From the NCBI GenBank assembly GCA_965246845.1, contig CBDFFR010000008.1:310001-374000 (forward strand): a stretch of 64,000 nt of DNA, written 5' to 3'. The notes beneath the pieces are model-generated. The model saw nothing but the letters and a program-made list of their open reading frames with translations, was not told where the DNA came from and made no database searches. Origin of the DNA: JBBRMW01 sp965246845. Its GTDB lineage: Bacteria > Chloroflexota > Anaerolineae > Aggregatilineales > UBA2796. Below are positions 48,934-56,864 of this stretch, one piece after another (position 1 is the first letter of the stretch; every line of letters begins with the position of its first letter). The position numbers were made by a program, and so were the translations under genes.

Positions 48934-49716
48934 ATGTCGAAAATAATCTCGGTACACTCGTTCCGGGGTGGTACTGGTAAATCGAACACCACCGCAAACC
49001 TCGCGACTCTCATGGCCTCGGATGGGCTGCGCGTCGGCGTGATCGATACGGATATTCAATCGCCGGGTATTCACGTCCTCTTCGGCCTCAAAGAAGAGGA
49101 AATGAAGTATTCGCTCAACGATTACATCTGGGGACGCTGCGATATTCAGAAGACGGCCTACGATGTGACCGACCACCTCAAAAATTCGGGCATCACGGGG
49201 CAGGTCCTCGTCATCCCGAAGGGGCAAGTCTATCTTGTGCCGTCGAGCATCAAGGCCGGTGATATTGCGCGCGTACTGCGTGAAGGCTACGATGTCGGGC
49301 TGCTCAACGATGGCTTCCACCGCCTCGTTGAGGACCTCGACCTCGACGTACTGCTGATTGATACACACCCCGGACTCAATGAAGAAACGCTGCTCTCGCT
49401 GGCGATCTCCGATGGTCTGGTGATCATCATGCGCCCCGACCAGCAGGATATTCAGGGAACAGCGGTCACGGTCGAAGTCGCGCGCAAGCTGGACGTGCCG
49501 CGTATGCTGCTCGTCGTCAACAAGACGCCTACCTTCTTCGATTTCGACGACATCAAAGCACAGATGGAAAAGACCTACAATTGCGAGGTCGCTGCGGTTC
49601 TACCGCACTCCGACGAGATGATGGCGCTCGCCAGCAACGGCGTTTTCGTCCACCGCTTCCCGGATCACCCGATCACGAAGTCGCTGCGGAACGTGATGCG
49701 GCTGCTGCTCGAATAG
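48934..49716 (+). CDS. MinD/ParA-type ATPase
   Basis: The ATG at 48934 is chosen (GGGGAG upstream); a GTG two codons earlier is possible. The 260-residue P-loop ATPase starts SKIISVHSFRGGTGKSNTTA, so the signature lysine of the deviant Walker A box is replaced by arginine. Switch regions VIDTDIQSPGIHVLFG and LLIDTHPGLNEETLLSLAIS are otherwise normal. The C-terminus (NVMRLLLE) could form a short amphipathic helix. It is not next to minC, minE or parB, so a role in septum placement or partition is not supported; it may position or regulate another membrane system. Confidence 0.85.
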   Translation: MSKIISVHSFRGGTGKSNTTANLATLMASDGLRVGVIDTDIQSPGIHVLFGLKEEEMKYSLNDYIWGRCDIQKTAYDVTDHLKNSGITGQVLVIPKGQVYLVPSSIKAGDIARVLREGYDVGLLNDGFHRLVEDLDLDVLLIDTHPGLNEETLLSLAISDGLVIIMRPDQQDIQGTAVTVEVARKLDVPRMLLVVNKTPTFFDFDDIKAQMEKTYNCEVAAVLPHSDEMMALASNGVFVHRFPDHPITKSLRNVMRLLLE

Positions 49717-49733
49717 GCTACCGTAGGGGTCTG

Positions 49734-49764
49734 CGGGTCGGGCAAGCCGCGACCCCTACACCGG
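49734..49764. repeat. Dispersed palindrome, type B
   Basis: GGGTCGGGCAAGCCGCGACC then CCTACACCGGA, a full-length type B unit between the convergent MinD-like and antitoxin-like genes. Confidence 0.8.
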
Positions 49765-49806
49765 ACAGTATAGATTTCCGTAGATTGAGGTCTAAAATAT
49801 TCCGGA

Positions 49807-50118
49807 TTACGGTTCGTCAAGCTGGATAGTATCCTCACGGCGCATCCGATGAACGTAATCGCTCGCATCCTCATCGTCGCGTATGTCACCCCATGGTTCT
49901 GTCGGCGGGTTTGCTTCCCGCCATGCGAGCATTTCCTGAATGGTTGTCCGTGGCGTACTGGGAGAAAGAAGGTTTTGGATCTCCTCATCAGTCCACGGCT
50001 CAACTGCGGCTCTCGAGTTGAGTTGAATATCGACCTCACCCCTCGGAAATTCACCCGGTATGTCAACCTCGATCTTTCCGTCTTCGGTAATCCGGCCTCT
50101 CAGATTCAATATATTCAT
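49807..50118 (-). CDS. Orphan antitoxin-like small protein
   Basis: A 103-residue acidic protein. MNILNLRGRITEDGKIEVDI followed by PGEFPRGEVDIQL looks like a short AbrB/SpoVT-like or strand-rich N-terminus, and the acidic helical C-terminus (MLAWREANPPTEPWGDIRDD) is common in antitoxins paired with PIN or RelE toxins. No toxin gene follows on its strand; only a palindrome lies downstream before the convergent MinD-like gene. An IS982 element sits 38 bases upstream of its start and may have displaced its promoter or partner. Family not identified. Confidence 0.55.
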   Translation of the reverse strand: MNILNLRGRITEDGKIEVDIPGEFPRGEVDIQLNSRAAVEPWTDEEIQNLLSPSTPRTTIQEMLAWREANPPTEPWGDIRDDEDASDYVHRMRREDTIQLDEP

Positions 50119-50156
50119 AGGTTGTTTCTTCCGTTACCCTATATCGATTATACATA

Positions 50157-51147
50157 ACGTCTGATGTGGAATGAATTTGGCGAAAAGGGGAATGGGACGC
50201 AAGATTGAAGGTACCCCTACAGTCAATCGGACCCATTCCCATGACAAGTATAGACCTGGAAACGCTTTTGACCACGCTGTACGTGCTGGTAGACGACTGG
50301 TATCAAACAGAGGGACGGCATCTGCTAAAGGGTAAGACAGGCGCAAAAGCGCAGTTCAGCGACAGCGAATTGTTGACATTGCTGCTGGCGCATGATTTTG
50401 TGCCATATCCGGGCGAAACGCAGTATGTGGCATACATGCGTGCCAACCATCTGGACCTGTTTCCTAAGCTGGTGGACCAGAGCCAGTACAATCGACGCGG
50501 GCGAGCCTTACAAGCGGTGGTGGAAGCACTACGGCAAGCGTGGTTGGGGATGTTGGGTGGGTATACCTGCGAGTGCCTGCTGCTGGATACCAAACCTGTC
50601 CCGGTGGTAGGCTACAAACGGTCCAAAACACATAGTGACTTTGCAGGGTATGCCGGGTATGGTCAGTGTGCGGCGCGTAAGCTGCACTACTTCGGCTTCA
50701 AACTCGTGCTGCTGAGTACCTGCGACGGTCTGCCCGTCGTCTACGACCTGGTGGCTGCCAACACCGACGAACGTCTTGCTGCCGAGAGTGTTCTGTACCG
50801 TGTCAACGACTGTGACATCCTGGCCGACAAGGGCTTTCTTGGCGCGGATTGGCAAGCCAGCATTGCCGATGAAACCGGCAACTGTGTCCTCACTCCCAAA
50901 CGCGCCAACCAGTCCCAACAAAATCATCCGCTACTCGACGCCGCGCTGGGCAGTTTACGTGAACGCATCGAAGGCGTCTTTCACCAACTCCAGAACACAG
51001 GGCGCAACCTTGAGCGCTTGCTTGCTAAAACGGTAGCTGGCTTGACCGCTCGCATCACCCTCAAAGTCACCTGTTTGGTTCTCAAGCGCTTGCTTGCCCG
51101 TGACTTTGCCTTTGACCTCCAAACCTTTTCCATTTCACATTAGACGT
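50157..51147 (+). mobile_element. IS982-family insertion sequence
   Basis: A 991-bp element. Inverted ends ACGTCTGATGTGGAATG (50157-50173) and CATTTCACATTAGACGT (51131-51147) match at 15 of 17 positions. A 5-base direct repeat ACATA flanks it on both sides (just before 50157 and after 51147). It holds one complete transposase gene. Size and gene are typical of IS982. Confidence 0.8.
50241..51143 (+). CDS. IS982-family transposase
   Basis: The ATG at 50241 (MTSIDLETLLTTLYVLVDDW) gives 300 residues, the family length. DDE residues lie in CLLLDTKPVPVVGYKRSKTH, CDILADKGFLGADW and LRERIEGVFHQLQNTGRNLE. The stop lies inside the right inverted repeat. It appears intact. Confidence 0.9.
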   Translation: MTSIDLETLLTTLYVLVDDWYQTEGRHLLKGKTGAKAQFSDSELLTLLLAHDFVPYPGETQYVAYMRANHLDLFPKLVDQSQYNRRGRALQAVVEALRQAWLGMLGGYTCECLLLDTKPVPVVGYKRSKTHSDFAGYAGYGQCAARKLHYFGFKLVLLSTCDGLPVVYDLVAANTDERLAAESVLYRVNDCDILADKGFLGADWQASIADETGNCVLTPKRANQSQQNHPLLDAALGSLRERIEGVFHQLQNTGRNLERLLAKTVAGLTARITLKVTCLVLKRLLARDFAFDLQTFSISH

Positions 51148-51217
51148 ACATAGAAATTCCCTACACCAGACCGCGATCAATGCGACTGGCGTAGGGATAT
51201 ATTTCCGGCGTCGGAAC

Positions 51218-52570
51218 TTATTTCGATGACCGAAGAATGCGCGCCATCATGCCCGGACGGAAGAACACGGCGGGGGTCGCGACCATATTCATCACGCGGT
51301 ACAGCGCTTCAGTTACAACCGGGTCCTTACAGGAGGCGAGCATCACCTTTTTCAGGAAGGCCAGCCGGAACGCTTCGCTCATCCCCGGCTTCGGCGGGCA
51401 ACCTTCCGTATCGGGCGACCAGCGCATATCCTCGCCCGTCGCGAGCTGCCACGAAAACGCTTGTACTTTCGTGAGTTCTTTCAGGAACACTCTGGCAAAC
51501 CCGATCAGGTCGGCGTGCCGCGCGAAGCGGGCTTGCAGACATTCATCGAGTTTCTGCGCGCTCATGACGGCGACAGTCATGCCCTGTCCGTAGACAGGAT
51601 TAAAGGCCAGCATCGCATCGCCCAGTACCACGAAATTTTCCGGCCAGCGGGTCAGCCGTTCATAGTGGTAGCGGATGTTCTCGGCATGGCGATAGCCAAC
51701 GACGGGCGACAGCGGTTTGGCTTCCTTGATTACGTCGTAAAGGCGCTTTTCGGGCAATCCTTCGATGAACTTCAGAAATTCGGCCTCGTCGGTCGGCGGA
51801 TAGTCTTTGGACATCCCGATCAGACAGACATGCAAACGGTTCCCTTCCATCGGCGTCATGATCGCACCATGCGTTTGAAGCGGCGGGACGGGCTGGATAT
51901 AGATCATCTGCCCGGTGAAGCTGGCCGGACGTTCGTAGACGCGCGAGGCATACCCCAGATGGGCATCGACTACCGTGCGCTCCGGGCAATCATAGCCCAT
52001 GTGACTGAGCCACTCCTGCGTATGCGAGCCGCGCCCGCTCGTATCGATGACCAGAGCGGCCTCGTAGACAGTTTCCGTCTGGCTGCCATCGCGGGAGCGC
52101 ACACGAACGCCTGTGACCGTGCCGAACGTCGCATCGCTGACCAAATCAACGACTTCGCTGGATTGCTGAATGCAAATTTTGGGATTGGCCTGAACGCGGC
52201 GACGGACAACATTCTCCAGCGCCGGACGGCTGGAACTCAACCCGACAAGGCCGGGTTCATATTGCGGACGCCATTGGCCGAATGCGTTCCACTCGACATC
52301 ATGCCCGAAATCTACAGGCACCGCGCCGACATCGAGCCAGTCTCGTGTGAAGCCGGGGAACAGGGTTTCCAATCCATCCAGACCGCGCTTCATCAGCGCA
52401 TGGGGCTGGCGGTTTTGCGGGACGCCCTTGCGAAATTCGGTCGCGTCTGAAAAATGATCACGTTCGATGATCATGACCTGATCGAAGTGTCTGGATAGCA
52501 CTTCGGCGCTTGCCAGACCAGCCATACCGCTACCGATAACAATGGCCTGCTGCGAATTTGATGTGTTCAT
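51218..52570 (-). CDS. FAD-dependent monooxygenase/oxidoreductase
   Basis: A 450-residue flavoprotein of the aromatic-hydroxylase/geranylgeranyl-reductase-like group. The FAD-binding motif AIVIGSGMAGLASAEVLSRH is at the N-terminus, the second cofactor contact is VVLGDAMLAFNPVYGQGMTV, and LVIDTSGRGSHTQEWL follows the Asp-Gly/Ser-Arg region. RKGVPQNRQPHALMKRGLDG is typical of members acting on large hydrophobic substrates. The substrate is unknown. The DCC protein gene lies downstream on the same strand after about 120 bases. Confidence 0.85.
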   Translation of the reverse strand: MNTSNSQQAIVIGSGMAGLASAEVLSRHFDQVMIIERDHFSDATEFRKGVPQNRQPHALMKRGLDGLETLFPGFTRDWLDVGAVPVDFGHDVEWNAFGQWRPQYEPGLVGLSSSRPALENVVRRRVQANPKICIQQSSEVVDLVSDATFGTVTGVRVRSRDGSQTETVYEAALVIDTSGRGSHTQEWLSHMGYDCPERTVVDAHLGYASRVYERPASFTGQMIYIQPVPPLQTHGAIMTPMEGNRLHVCLIGMSKDYPPTDEAEFLKFIEGLPEKRLYDVIKEAKPLSPVVGYRHAENIRYHYERLTRWPENFVVLGDAMLAFNPVYGQGMTVAVMSAQKLDECLQARFARHADLIGFARVFLKELTKVQAFSWQLATGEDMRWSPDTEGCPPKPGMSEAFRLAFLKKVMLASCKDPVVTEALYRVMNMVATPAVFFRPGMMARILRSSK

Positions 52571-52692
52571 TGGGGGTGTGCGCTCTTTCTCGTCTTCGGA
52601 TATACCCTCAGTATCCGGGACGACCGCGTATTTATCGTTTATTGAGCGTTAATTGATTAAAAATAGTTGTAAAAAACGGGTAACGATCCGGT

Positions 52693-52722
52693 GAAGGCAC
52701 GCCTCAAAGAAAGCGCGCCTTC
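52693..52722 (-). terminator. Hairpin at the end of the DCC gene
   Basis: GAAGGCGCGC and GCGTGCCTTC pair over ten positions with one G-T pair around a 10-base loop containing the TGA stop. T-rich sequence (GTTTTTTAC) begins about 12 bases further on, so termination is plausible but not classical. Confidence 0.4.
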
Positions 52723-53096
52723 AATGCAGGCGTTGGGATCATACACACGTCTTTTTTGCCGAACCAGCGATAGCGATTGCGCGCAATGAATCGATAGACC
52801 ACATCGCGGATTGGGCGCGGGACGAGGATCAGCACGTAGAGCAGGGGCCACAGTCCCACCAATCCACGCGCGATACGCAGCGCAGCGGTGCTATGTGTAT
52901 ACACATGCTCGCCTTCGATCAGGATGATGCTATCGACATCCTCCGGTATGTTGAAGCCGCGTTGCATCTCCGCGCCGGGTTCGGATTGCAAGGCGGTGAA
53001 GAGAAAGCGCGCGTGGGGATCGTAGTGGATAATGAACCGCACCGCGCCGTTACACAGGTTACAAACGCCGTCGAACATGACGATTGAAGCTGACAA
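52704..53096 (-). CDS. DCC family (DUF393) thiol-disulfide oxidoreductase-like protein
   Basis: The TTG at 53096 is chosen: GAGG lies nine bases upstream and the product starts just before the motif VMFDGVCNLCNGAVRFII, which carries the Asp-Gly-x-Cys-x-x-Cys signature of the family. The frame is open further upstream, but only through an intergenic palindrome. 130 residues with typical later elements (SEPGAEMQRGFNIPEDVDSI, STAALRIARGLVGLWPLLYV, RNRYRWFGKKDVC). The fold is thioredoxin-like; redox role inferred. Confidence 0.85.
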   Translation of the reverse strand: MSASIVMFDGVCNLCNGAVRFIIHYDPHARFLFTALQSEPGAEMQRGFNIPEDVDSIILIEGEHVYTHSTAALRIARGLVGLWPLLYVLILVPRPIRDVVYRFIARNRYRWFGKKDVCMIPTPALKARFL

Positions 53097-53134
53097 TTTA
53101 CCGATACCTCGTACATGGTCTGTGAGGTGATATG

Positions 53135-53202
53135 GCGGGTCGGTCAAGCCCGACCCCTACACCGGATTGCGCGCGTTTGTAGGGGTGTGGCTTGACCCGC
53201 CC
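53135..53202. repeat. Dispersed palindromes, types B-like and D
   Basis: GGGTCGGTCAAGCCCGACCC then CTACACCGGA (53135-53165), and a type D unit TGTAGGGGTGTGGCTTGACC then CGCCC (53177-53202), between the GT-C 3' end and the DCC gene. Confidence 0.75.
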
Positions 53203-53235
53203 ATTTCTATATTGACGTTTGGCGACCCCGTTGGC

Positions 53236-54579
53236 TTACCTCACCAGCGCCGGAATGATAATCCTGAACAGGGTATAGGCCGCGAACGCCGCGAGCAGCG
53301 CCCCACCCCCGATGATGAGCAGCCAGCGCGCGGCCTTGCCCCGCACCAGCGACCCCCACCCCGCCAGTGCTGCCGTAAAATACAGCCCGAACGGGGTCAA
53401 CGCAGTGAACAGATAGCGTCCCTGAAACTGCACAAATGACAGGTTGTAATAGATGAAGAGCAGCAGCGCGAGCAGCGCAGTCAGCGCAAGCAAAAGCAGC
53501 CCGTCGCGCTGTACGGGCGAGACAAGCGCGCGGAATTGCACGAAGGCTACGCTCGCGCCCATCAGCGCGAACACGTTAAAGAATACGAGCAACGTGACGA
53601 TATTGCGCGGCCAGGGGACGCCCATCCAGCCGAAGCGCCCCCAAAAACTCTCAAAGGTGGTCTGCACCGCATCGACGAGATATTGCCCGCTTCCCTTCTC
53701 CGCGATGTATTCCGCTGTGCGCTTCTGCCCAATCACGACCGCATCATGCCGTCGCAAACCCAGGACATCCGGCACGCCGTACACGCCGACGTTGCGCAGC
53801 CACCACGCCCCACCAAGCAACGCCGCCGGGATCGCGATTACCGCGAGGGTCTGCAGCACCCGCGCAGGTATCCATCTTTCGCCGCGCGCCAGCAGCAGCA
53901 CCGCCGCCACGACGACGAACACAAGCATATACGCAGTCGTCTTCGTGAGGAAGCCGAGTCCGAGCAGCAGCCCCAGCAAAAGCGCGTTGTTCCGCTCCGC
54001 GCGTCCGACATTCGCCGCACCACGCAGCCAGCGCACACACGCGAAGAGCGTCAACCCGACGATCAATTCAGTCAGACAATCGTTGTTGATACCCGCCATC
54101 ATCGCGAGATGCTGCGGCAGAAATGCGACGAATGCCGCGGTCCCCAGCGCGAGGTACGGTTGGTCGGGAAAGAGCGCCGCGACCGTCGCATAGGCACTCA
54201 GGACGACCAACGCCCCGATCAGCACGGAGAACAGCCGCAGCGGGAACAACGCCCCACCCGTGAGCGAGAACACGGGCGCAGCGAGGATATAGTACAGCGG
54301 CGGTTGGTGGTCCTCATATTGGATCGTGCCGAGGCGGTCGCCGATGGATTGCGCCGAGAAGCCCGCCGCCTTGATTGAATCAAGGTAAGCGTTATCCCAA
54401 TCGCCGGGTTCAAGCACCGGGAGCGCCCCGCGCGCTACCTGCGCGATGTAGTTGTAGTGCGCGGGTTCATCCGGGACCTGCCACGCGGGGGTACGCGCCG
54501 CGTAAAGGCCGCCGAGGATGAGATAGCCGAGGATGATCAGCGCGAGCAGCGGCGTTTGTATGGCGAAACGCGATTGCAC
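53236..54579 (-). CDS. GT-C type membrane glycosyltransferase (DUF2142/PMT-like)
   Basis: The GTG at 54579 starts three bases past the metG stop codon. The 447-residue product has about eleven to twelve membrane helices. The first outside loop carries TPAWQVPDEPAHYNYIAQVA, with acidic residues typical of the catalytic loop of polyprenyl-phosphate-sugar-dependent transferases, and later EDHQPPLYYILAAPVFSLTG. It probably adds a sugar to a lipid or protein on the outer face. The link with metG appears to be operonic only; no functional relation is evident. Confidence 0.8.
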   Translation of the reverse strand: MQSRFAIQTPLLALIILGYLILGGLYAARTPAWQVPDEPAHYNYIAQVARGALPVLEPGDWDNAYLDSIKAAGFSAQSIGDRLGTIQYEDHQPPLYYILAAPVFSLTGGALFPLRLFSVLIGALVVLSAYATVAALFPDQPYLALGTAAFVAFLPQHLAMMAGINNDCLTELIVGLTLFACVRWLRGAANVGRAERNNALLLGLLLGLGFLTKTTAYMLVFVVVAAVLLLARGERWIPARVLQTLAVIAIPAALLGGAWWLRNVGVYGVPDVLGLRRHDAVVIGQKRTAEYIAEKGSGQYLVDAVQTTFESFWGRFGWMGVPWPRNIVTLLVFFNVFALMGASVAFVQFRALVSPVQRDGLLLLALTALLALLLFIYYNLSFVQFQGRYLFTALTPFGLYFTAALAGWGSLVRGKAARWLLIIGGGALLAAFAAYTLFRIIIPALVR

Positions 54580-54581
54580 GG

Positions 54582-56384
54582 CTAGACCGGAGCCTTCTGG
54601 CCGAGCCGCGCGCGTTCGCTCTCGATGATCTCCGCTTCTTCGGCGGGCGTGTTGCCGAGTTTGCGGAAGAGCGGACCGGGGTTCGTGATCGGCGTCCCCG
54701 CCTGCAACGCGCTCTTCTCCCATGTGCCGGAGGCGCGTCCACCGTCATAGATCAGCGCGTCGTGACCGCGTTCGCTCTCCTCGTAGCGCGTGATCTGCTG
54801 CTCCCCGAAAAGCGGCGCGGTGTAGCCAAGCGCCGTGTGCAGCTTTTCGGAGGTGAATGGCAGGAACGGCGACCACAACGTTTTCAGGTTGTCGATCACA
54901 CGCAGCGTCGTATATACGATAGTCCCGGCGTCGGCGCGGTCTTCTTTGATGCGCTTCCAGGGCGCGCGGCGGTCGAGATAGGCGTTCGCTTCGTCGGTGA
55001 GCGCCATCACCGCTTGCAGCGCGGCGCGAATCTTCACGCCTTCGAGCAGGTTGCCGACCAGTTCAAACCCGGCTTCGATCTTCGCGAGGATCGCCTCATC
55101 TTCGGCGTGCAACGGTCCCGGCTGCGGCACTTGCGAATCAAAGTTCTTCGCGGTGTAGCTGATCATGCGGTTGATCAGGTTGCCCCACTTTGCGACCAGT
55201 TCATTGTTGTTGCGTGCGACGAACTCCGCCCAGCTAAAATCGGCGTCTTTCGTCTCCGGGAAGGCCGCCGCCACGCAGTAGCGGATCGTATCCGGGTCGT
55301 AGCGCGTCAGGATGTCCGGTATCCAGATCGCCCAGTTGCGGCTTTTGCTGAACTTCTGACCTTCGATGTTCATGAATTCATTGGCGGGGACATCGTAGGG
55401 CAGGTTGATCGGGATGTCCGACCCCTCATTGTAGAGGTCCTTCATACCAAGCAGTTCCGCAGGCCAGATGATCGTGTGGAACTCGATATTGTCCTTGCCG
55501 ATGAAGTTGTAAATGCGCGCCTGCGGGTTGTACCACCAGCGCTTCCATGCGTCCGGCTGGCCGCTGTTGCGCGCCCATTCGATGCTTGCGCTGAGGTAGC
55601 CGATCACGGCGTCGAACCAGACATAGATGCGCTTGGTTTTCCATTCGTCATCGGGCAGCGGGATCGCTACGCCCCAATCCATATCGCGTGTGATCGGACG
55701 CCCGGCCAGATGTTCGACCTTGTTCTGGCTGACGGGCAGCACGTTCGGACGCCAGAACTCCGCTTTGGAATTCAGGTAAGCGCGCAGGCGATCGATGAAC
55801 GCGGGCAGATCGAGGAAGTAATGTTCCGTCTCGCGGATGACGGGCGTGCTGCCATCCAGTTTGGAGCGCGGGCTGATCAGGTCCACCGCGTCGAGGATGC
55901 TCCCGCAGTTGTCGCACTGATCGCCGCGCGCGTCCTTGAAGCCGCAAACCGGACAGGTCCCCTCGACGTAGCGATCCGGCAGGAAGCGCCGTTGTGTCTC
56001 GCTATAGAGCATCCGCTGGCGATCCTTGTACAGGTATCCGTTTTGCAGCATCCGCACAAAGACGTCCTGCGTAATCTCGTGGTGATTTTCGGTATCGGTG
56101 TGTGTGAAGAGGTCGTAGCTGATGCCCAGGTCGCGCTGTGTCGCGAGGAAGCGCGCGTGCGATGCCTCGAACAGTTCACGCGGCGGGATGCCGCGCTTCT
56201 CCGCCTCAACAAGGATCGGCGTGCCGTGTGCATCCGACCCGCTGACCATGAGAACGTGATTCCCGCGCAGGCGGTGGTAACGCGCAAAAATATCGGCGGG
56301 CAGGTATGCGCCTGCGATATGCCCGATGTGCAGGTCGCCATTGGCATACGGCCAGGCGACGGAAACTTGAATATGGTCTGCCAT
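54582..56384 (-). CDS. metG: Methionyl-tRNA synthetase
   Basis: A 600-residue class I synthetase that charges tRNA-Met. The HIGH motif is at residues 19-22 (NGDLHIGHIAG). A four-cysteine zinc knuckle CPVCGF...CDNCG follows at about 143-160. The second signature reads GQKFSKSRNWAIW (KFSKS, the usual KMSKS variant), and ATP/Met pocket residues are visible in WFDAVIGYLSASIEW. There is no C-terminal tRNA-binding (EMAP-like) domain. It is preceded by a leader with its own promoter, a small ORF and an intrinsic terminator, so expression is probably attenuated. Confidence 0.96.
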   Translation of the reverse strand: MADHIQVSVAWPYANGDLHIGHIAGAYLPADIFARYHRLRGNHVLMVSGSDAHGTPILVEAEKRGIPPRELFEASHARFLATQRDLGISYDLFTHTDTENHHEITQDVFVRMLQNGYLYKDRQRMLYSETQRRFLPDRYVEGTCPVCGFKDARGDQCDNCGSILDAVDLISPRSKLDGSTPVIRETEHYFLDLPAFIDRLRAYLNSKAEFWRPNVLPVSQNKVEHLAGRPITRDMDWGVAIPLPDDEWKTKRIYVWFDAVIGYLSASIEWARNSGQPDAWKRWWYNPQARIYNFIGKDNIEFHTIIWPAELLGMKDLYNEGSDIPINLPYDVPANEFMNIEGQKFSKSRNWAIWIPDILTRYDPDTIRYCVAAAFPETKDADFSWAEFVARNNNELVAKWGNLINRMISYTAKNFDSQVPQPGPLHAEDEAILAKIEAGFELVGNLLEGVKIRAALQAVMALTDEANAYLDRRAPWKRIKEDRADAGTIVYTTLRVIDNLKTLWSPFLPFTSEKLHTALGYTAPLFGEQQITRYEESERGHDALIYDGGRASGTWEKSALQAGTPITNPGPLFRKLGNTPAEEAEIIESERARLGQKAPV

Positions 56385-56415
56385 GCTGGTTATGTGTCCT
56401 CTCCCGCCTATTGTA

Positions 56416-56452
56416 CAAAAAACAAAAACCGCCGGGAAGTTTTCCCTGGCGG
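56416..56452 (-). terminator. Intrinsic terminator in the metG leader
   Basis: On the minus strand the stem CCGCC-A-GGGAA / TTCCC-GGCGG (56452-56429) is followed by TTTTTGTTTTTTG. It lies 42 bases after the leader ORF and 32 bases before the metG ATG, where it must be read through to express metG from the promoter at 56592-56620. Confidence 0.8.
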
Positions 56453-56494
56453 CTGAACGGCTGTGTTACAGGTGATGGAGCGCGGTAACTGTGT

Positions 56495-56584
56495 TTACGC
56501 GCGCTCGACCATCGCGGGGTTGTAAAGTCCCCACCACAGCGAGCATCGCATCATTGTATCGACCGGATCGATTTGATTCACCAT
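56495..56584 (-). CDS. Leader peptide of metG (29 residues, probably leaderless)
   Basis: ATG at 56584 to TAA at 56495. The peptide starts MVNQIDPVDTMMRCSLWWGL and ends YNPAMVERA. It has tandem Met codons (11-12), a third Met at 25 and tandem Trp codons (17-18). The ATG lies seven bases after the -10 element, so the transcript should begin at or next to it. There is no ribosome site, which fits leaderless initiation. Its stop lies 42 bases before the intrinsic terminator. It is probably a regulatory uORF that couples ribosome position to termination; a free microprotein is the alternative. Confidence 0.6.
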   Translation of the reverse strand: MVNQIDPVDTMMRCSLWWGLYNPAMVERA

Positions 56585-56591
56585 AGCGGGG

Positions 56592-56620
56592 ATTATAGGC
56601 GGAAAGGCGCGGCGCGTCAA
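56592..56620 (-). promoter_or_regulatory. Promoter of the metG leader
   Basis: Minus strand: -35 TTGACG (56620-56615), 17-base spacer, -10 TATAAT (56597-56592), then CCCCGCT and the ATG of the leader ORF. Near-consensus sigma70 type. Confidence 0.8.
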
Positions 56621-56864
56621 GATTCCACGCTAATAAATCAAAATCGTGGGCGGACACATAGGTCCGCCCCTACACGTCGCGGGTTTTTAACAGACTATGT
56701 AGATTCGACCCTATGCAATATGGTCATTTTCAAAAGGCGGTATTTGTAGGGGCGGACCTATGTGTCCGCCCTGTTGGGCTATCATGACCTCTCTGCATCA
56801 ACAAAAGGCTTGATTGAACCGTATTGATAGCGTATACTGCTCGCCCATTGCAGAGTATGAAACG
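56621..56864. other. Divergent gap between metG leader and rtcB
   Basis: About 240 bases holding two type A palindromes in opposite orientation (56648-56673 and 56745-56771) with AT-richer sequence between them. No gene and no clear rtcB promoter was found; the rtcB ribosome site is weak. Confidence 0.5.
56648..56771. repeat. Dispersed palindromes, type A, facing pair
   Basis: One unit reads GGGCGGACACATAGGTCCGC then CCCTAC (56648-56673), the other TGTAGGGGCGGACCTATGTG then TCCGCCC (56745-56771). They are near-exact inverted copies about 70 bases apart. Confidence 0.85.

Noticed and set aside
48934..49716. Septum-site (minCDE) or plasmid partition locus
   Set aside because: No minC, minE or parB is adjacent, and the signature lysine is replaced, so only a family-level name is used.
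54762..56456. A 564-codon plus-strand open frame opposite metG
   Set aside because: It is the exact antisense of metG with no ribosome site or domain; metG has all synthetase motifs.
56384..56620. T-box riboswitch ahead of metG
   Set aside because: No T-box sequence or specifier-loop stem I arrangement could be seen. The small ORF plus terminator explains the layout better.
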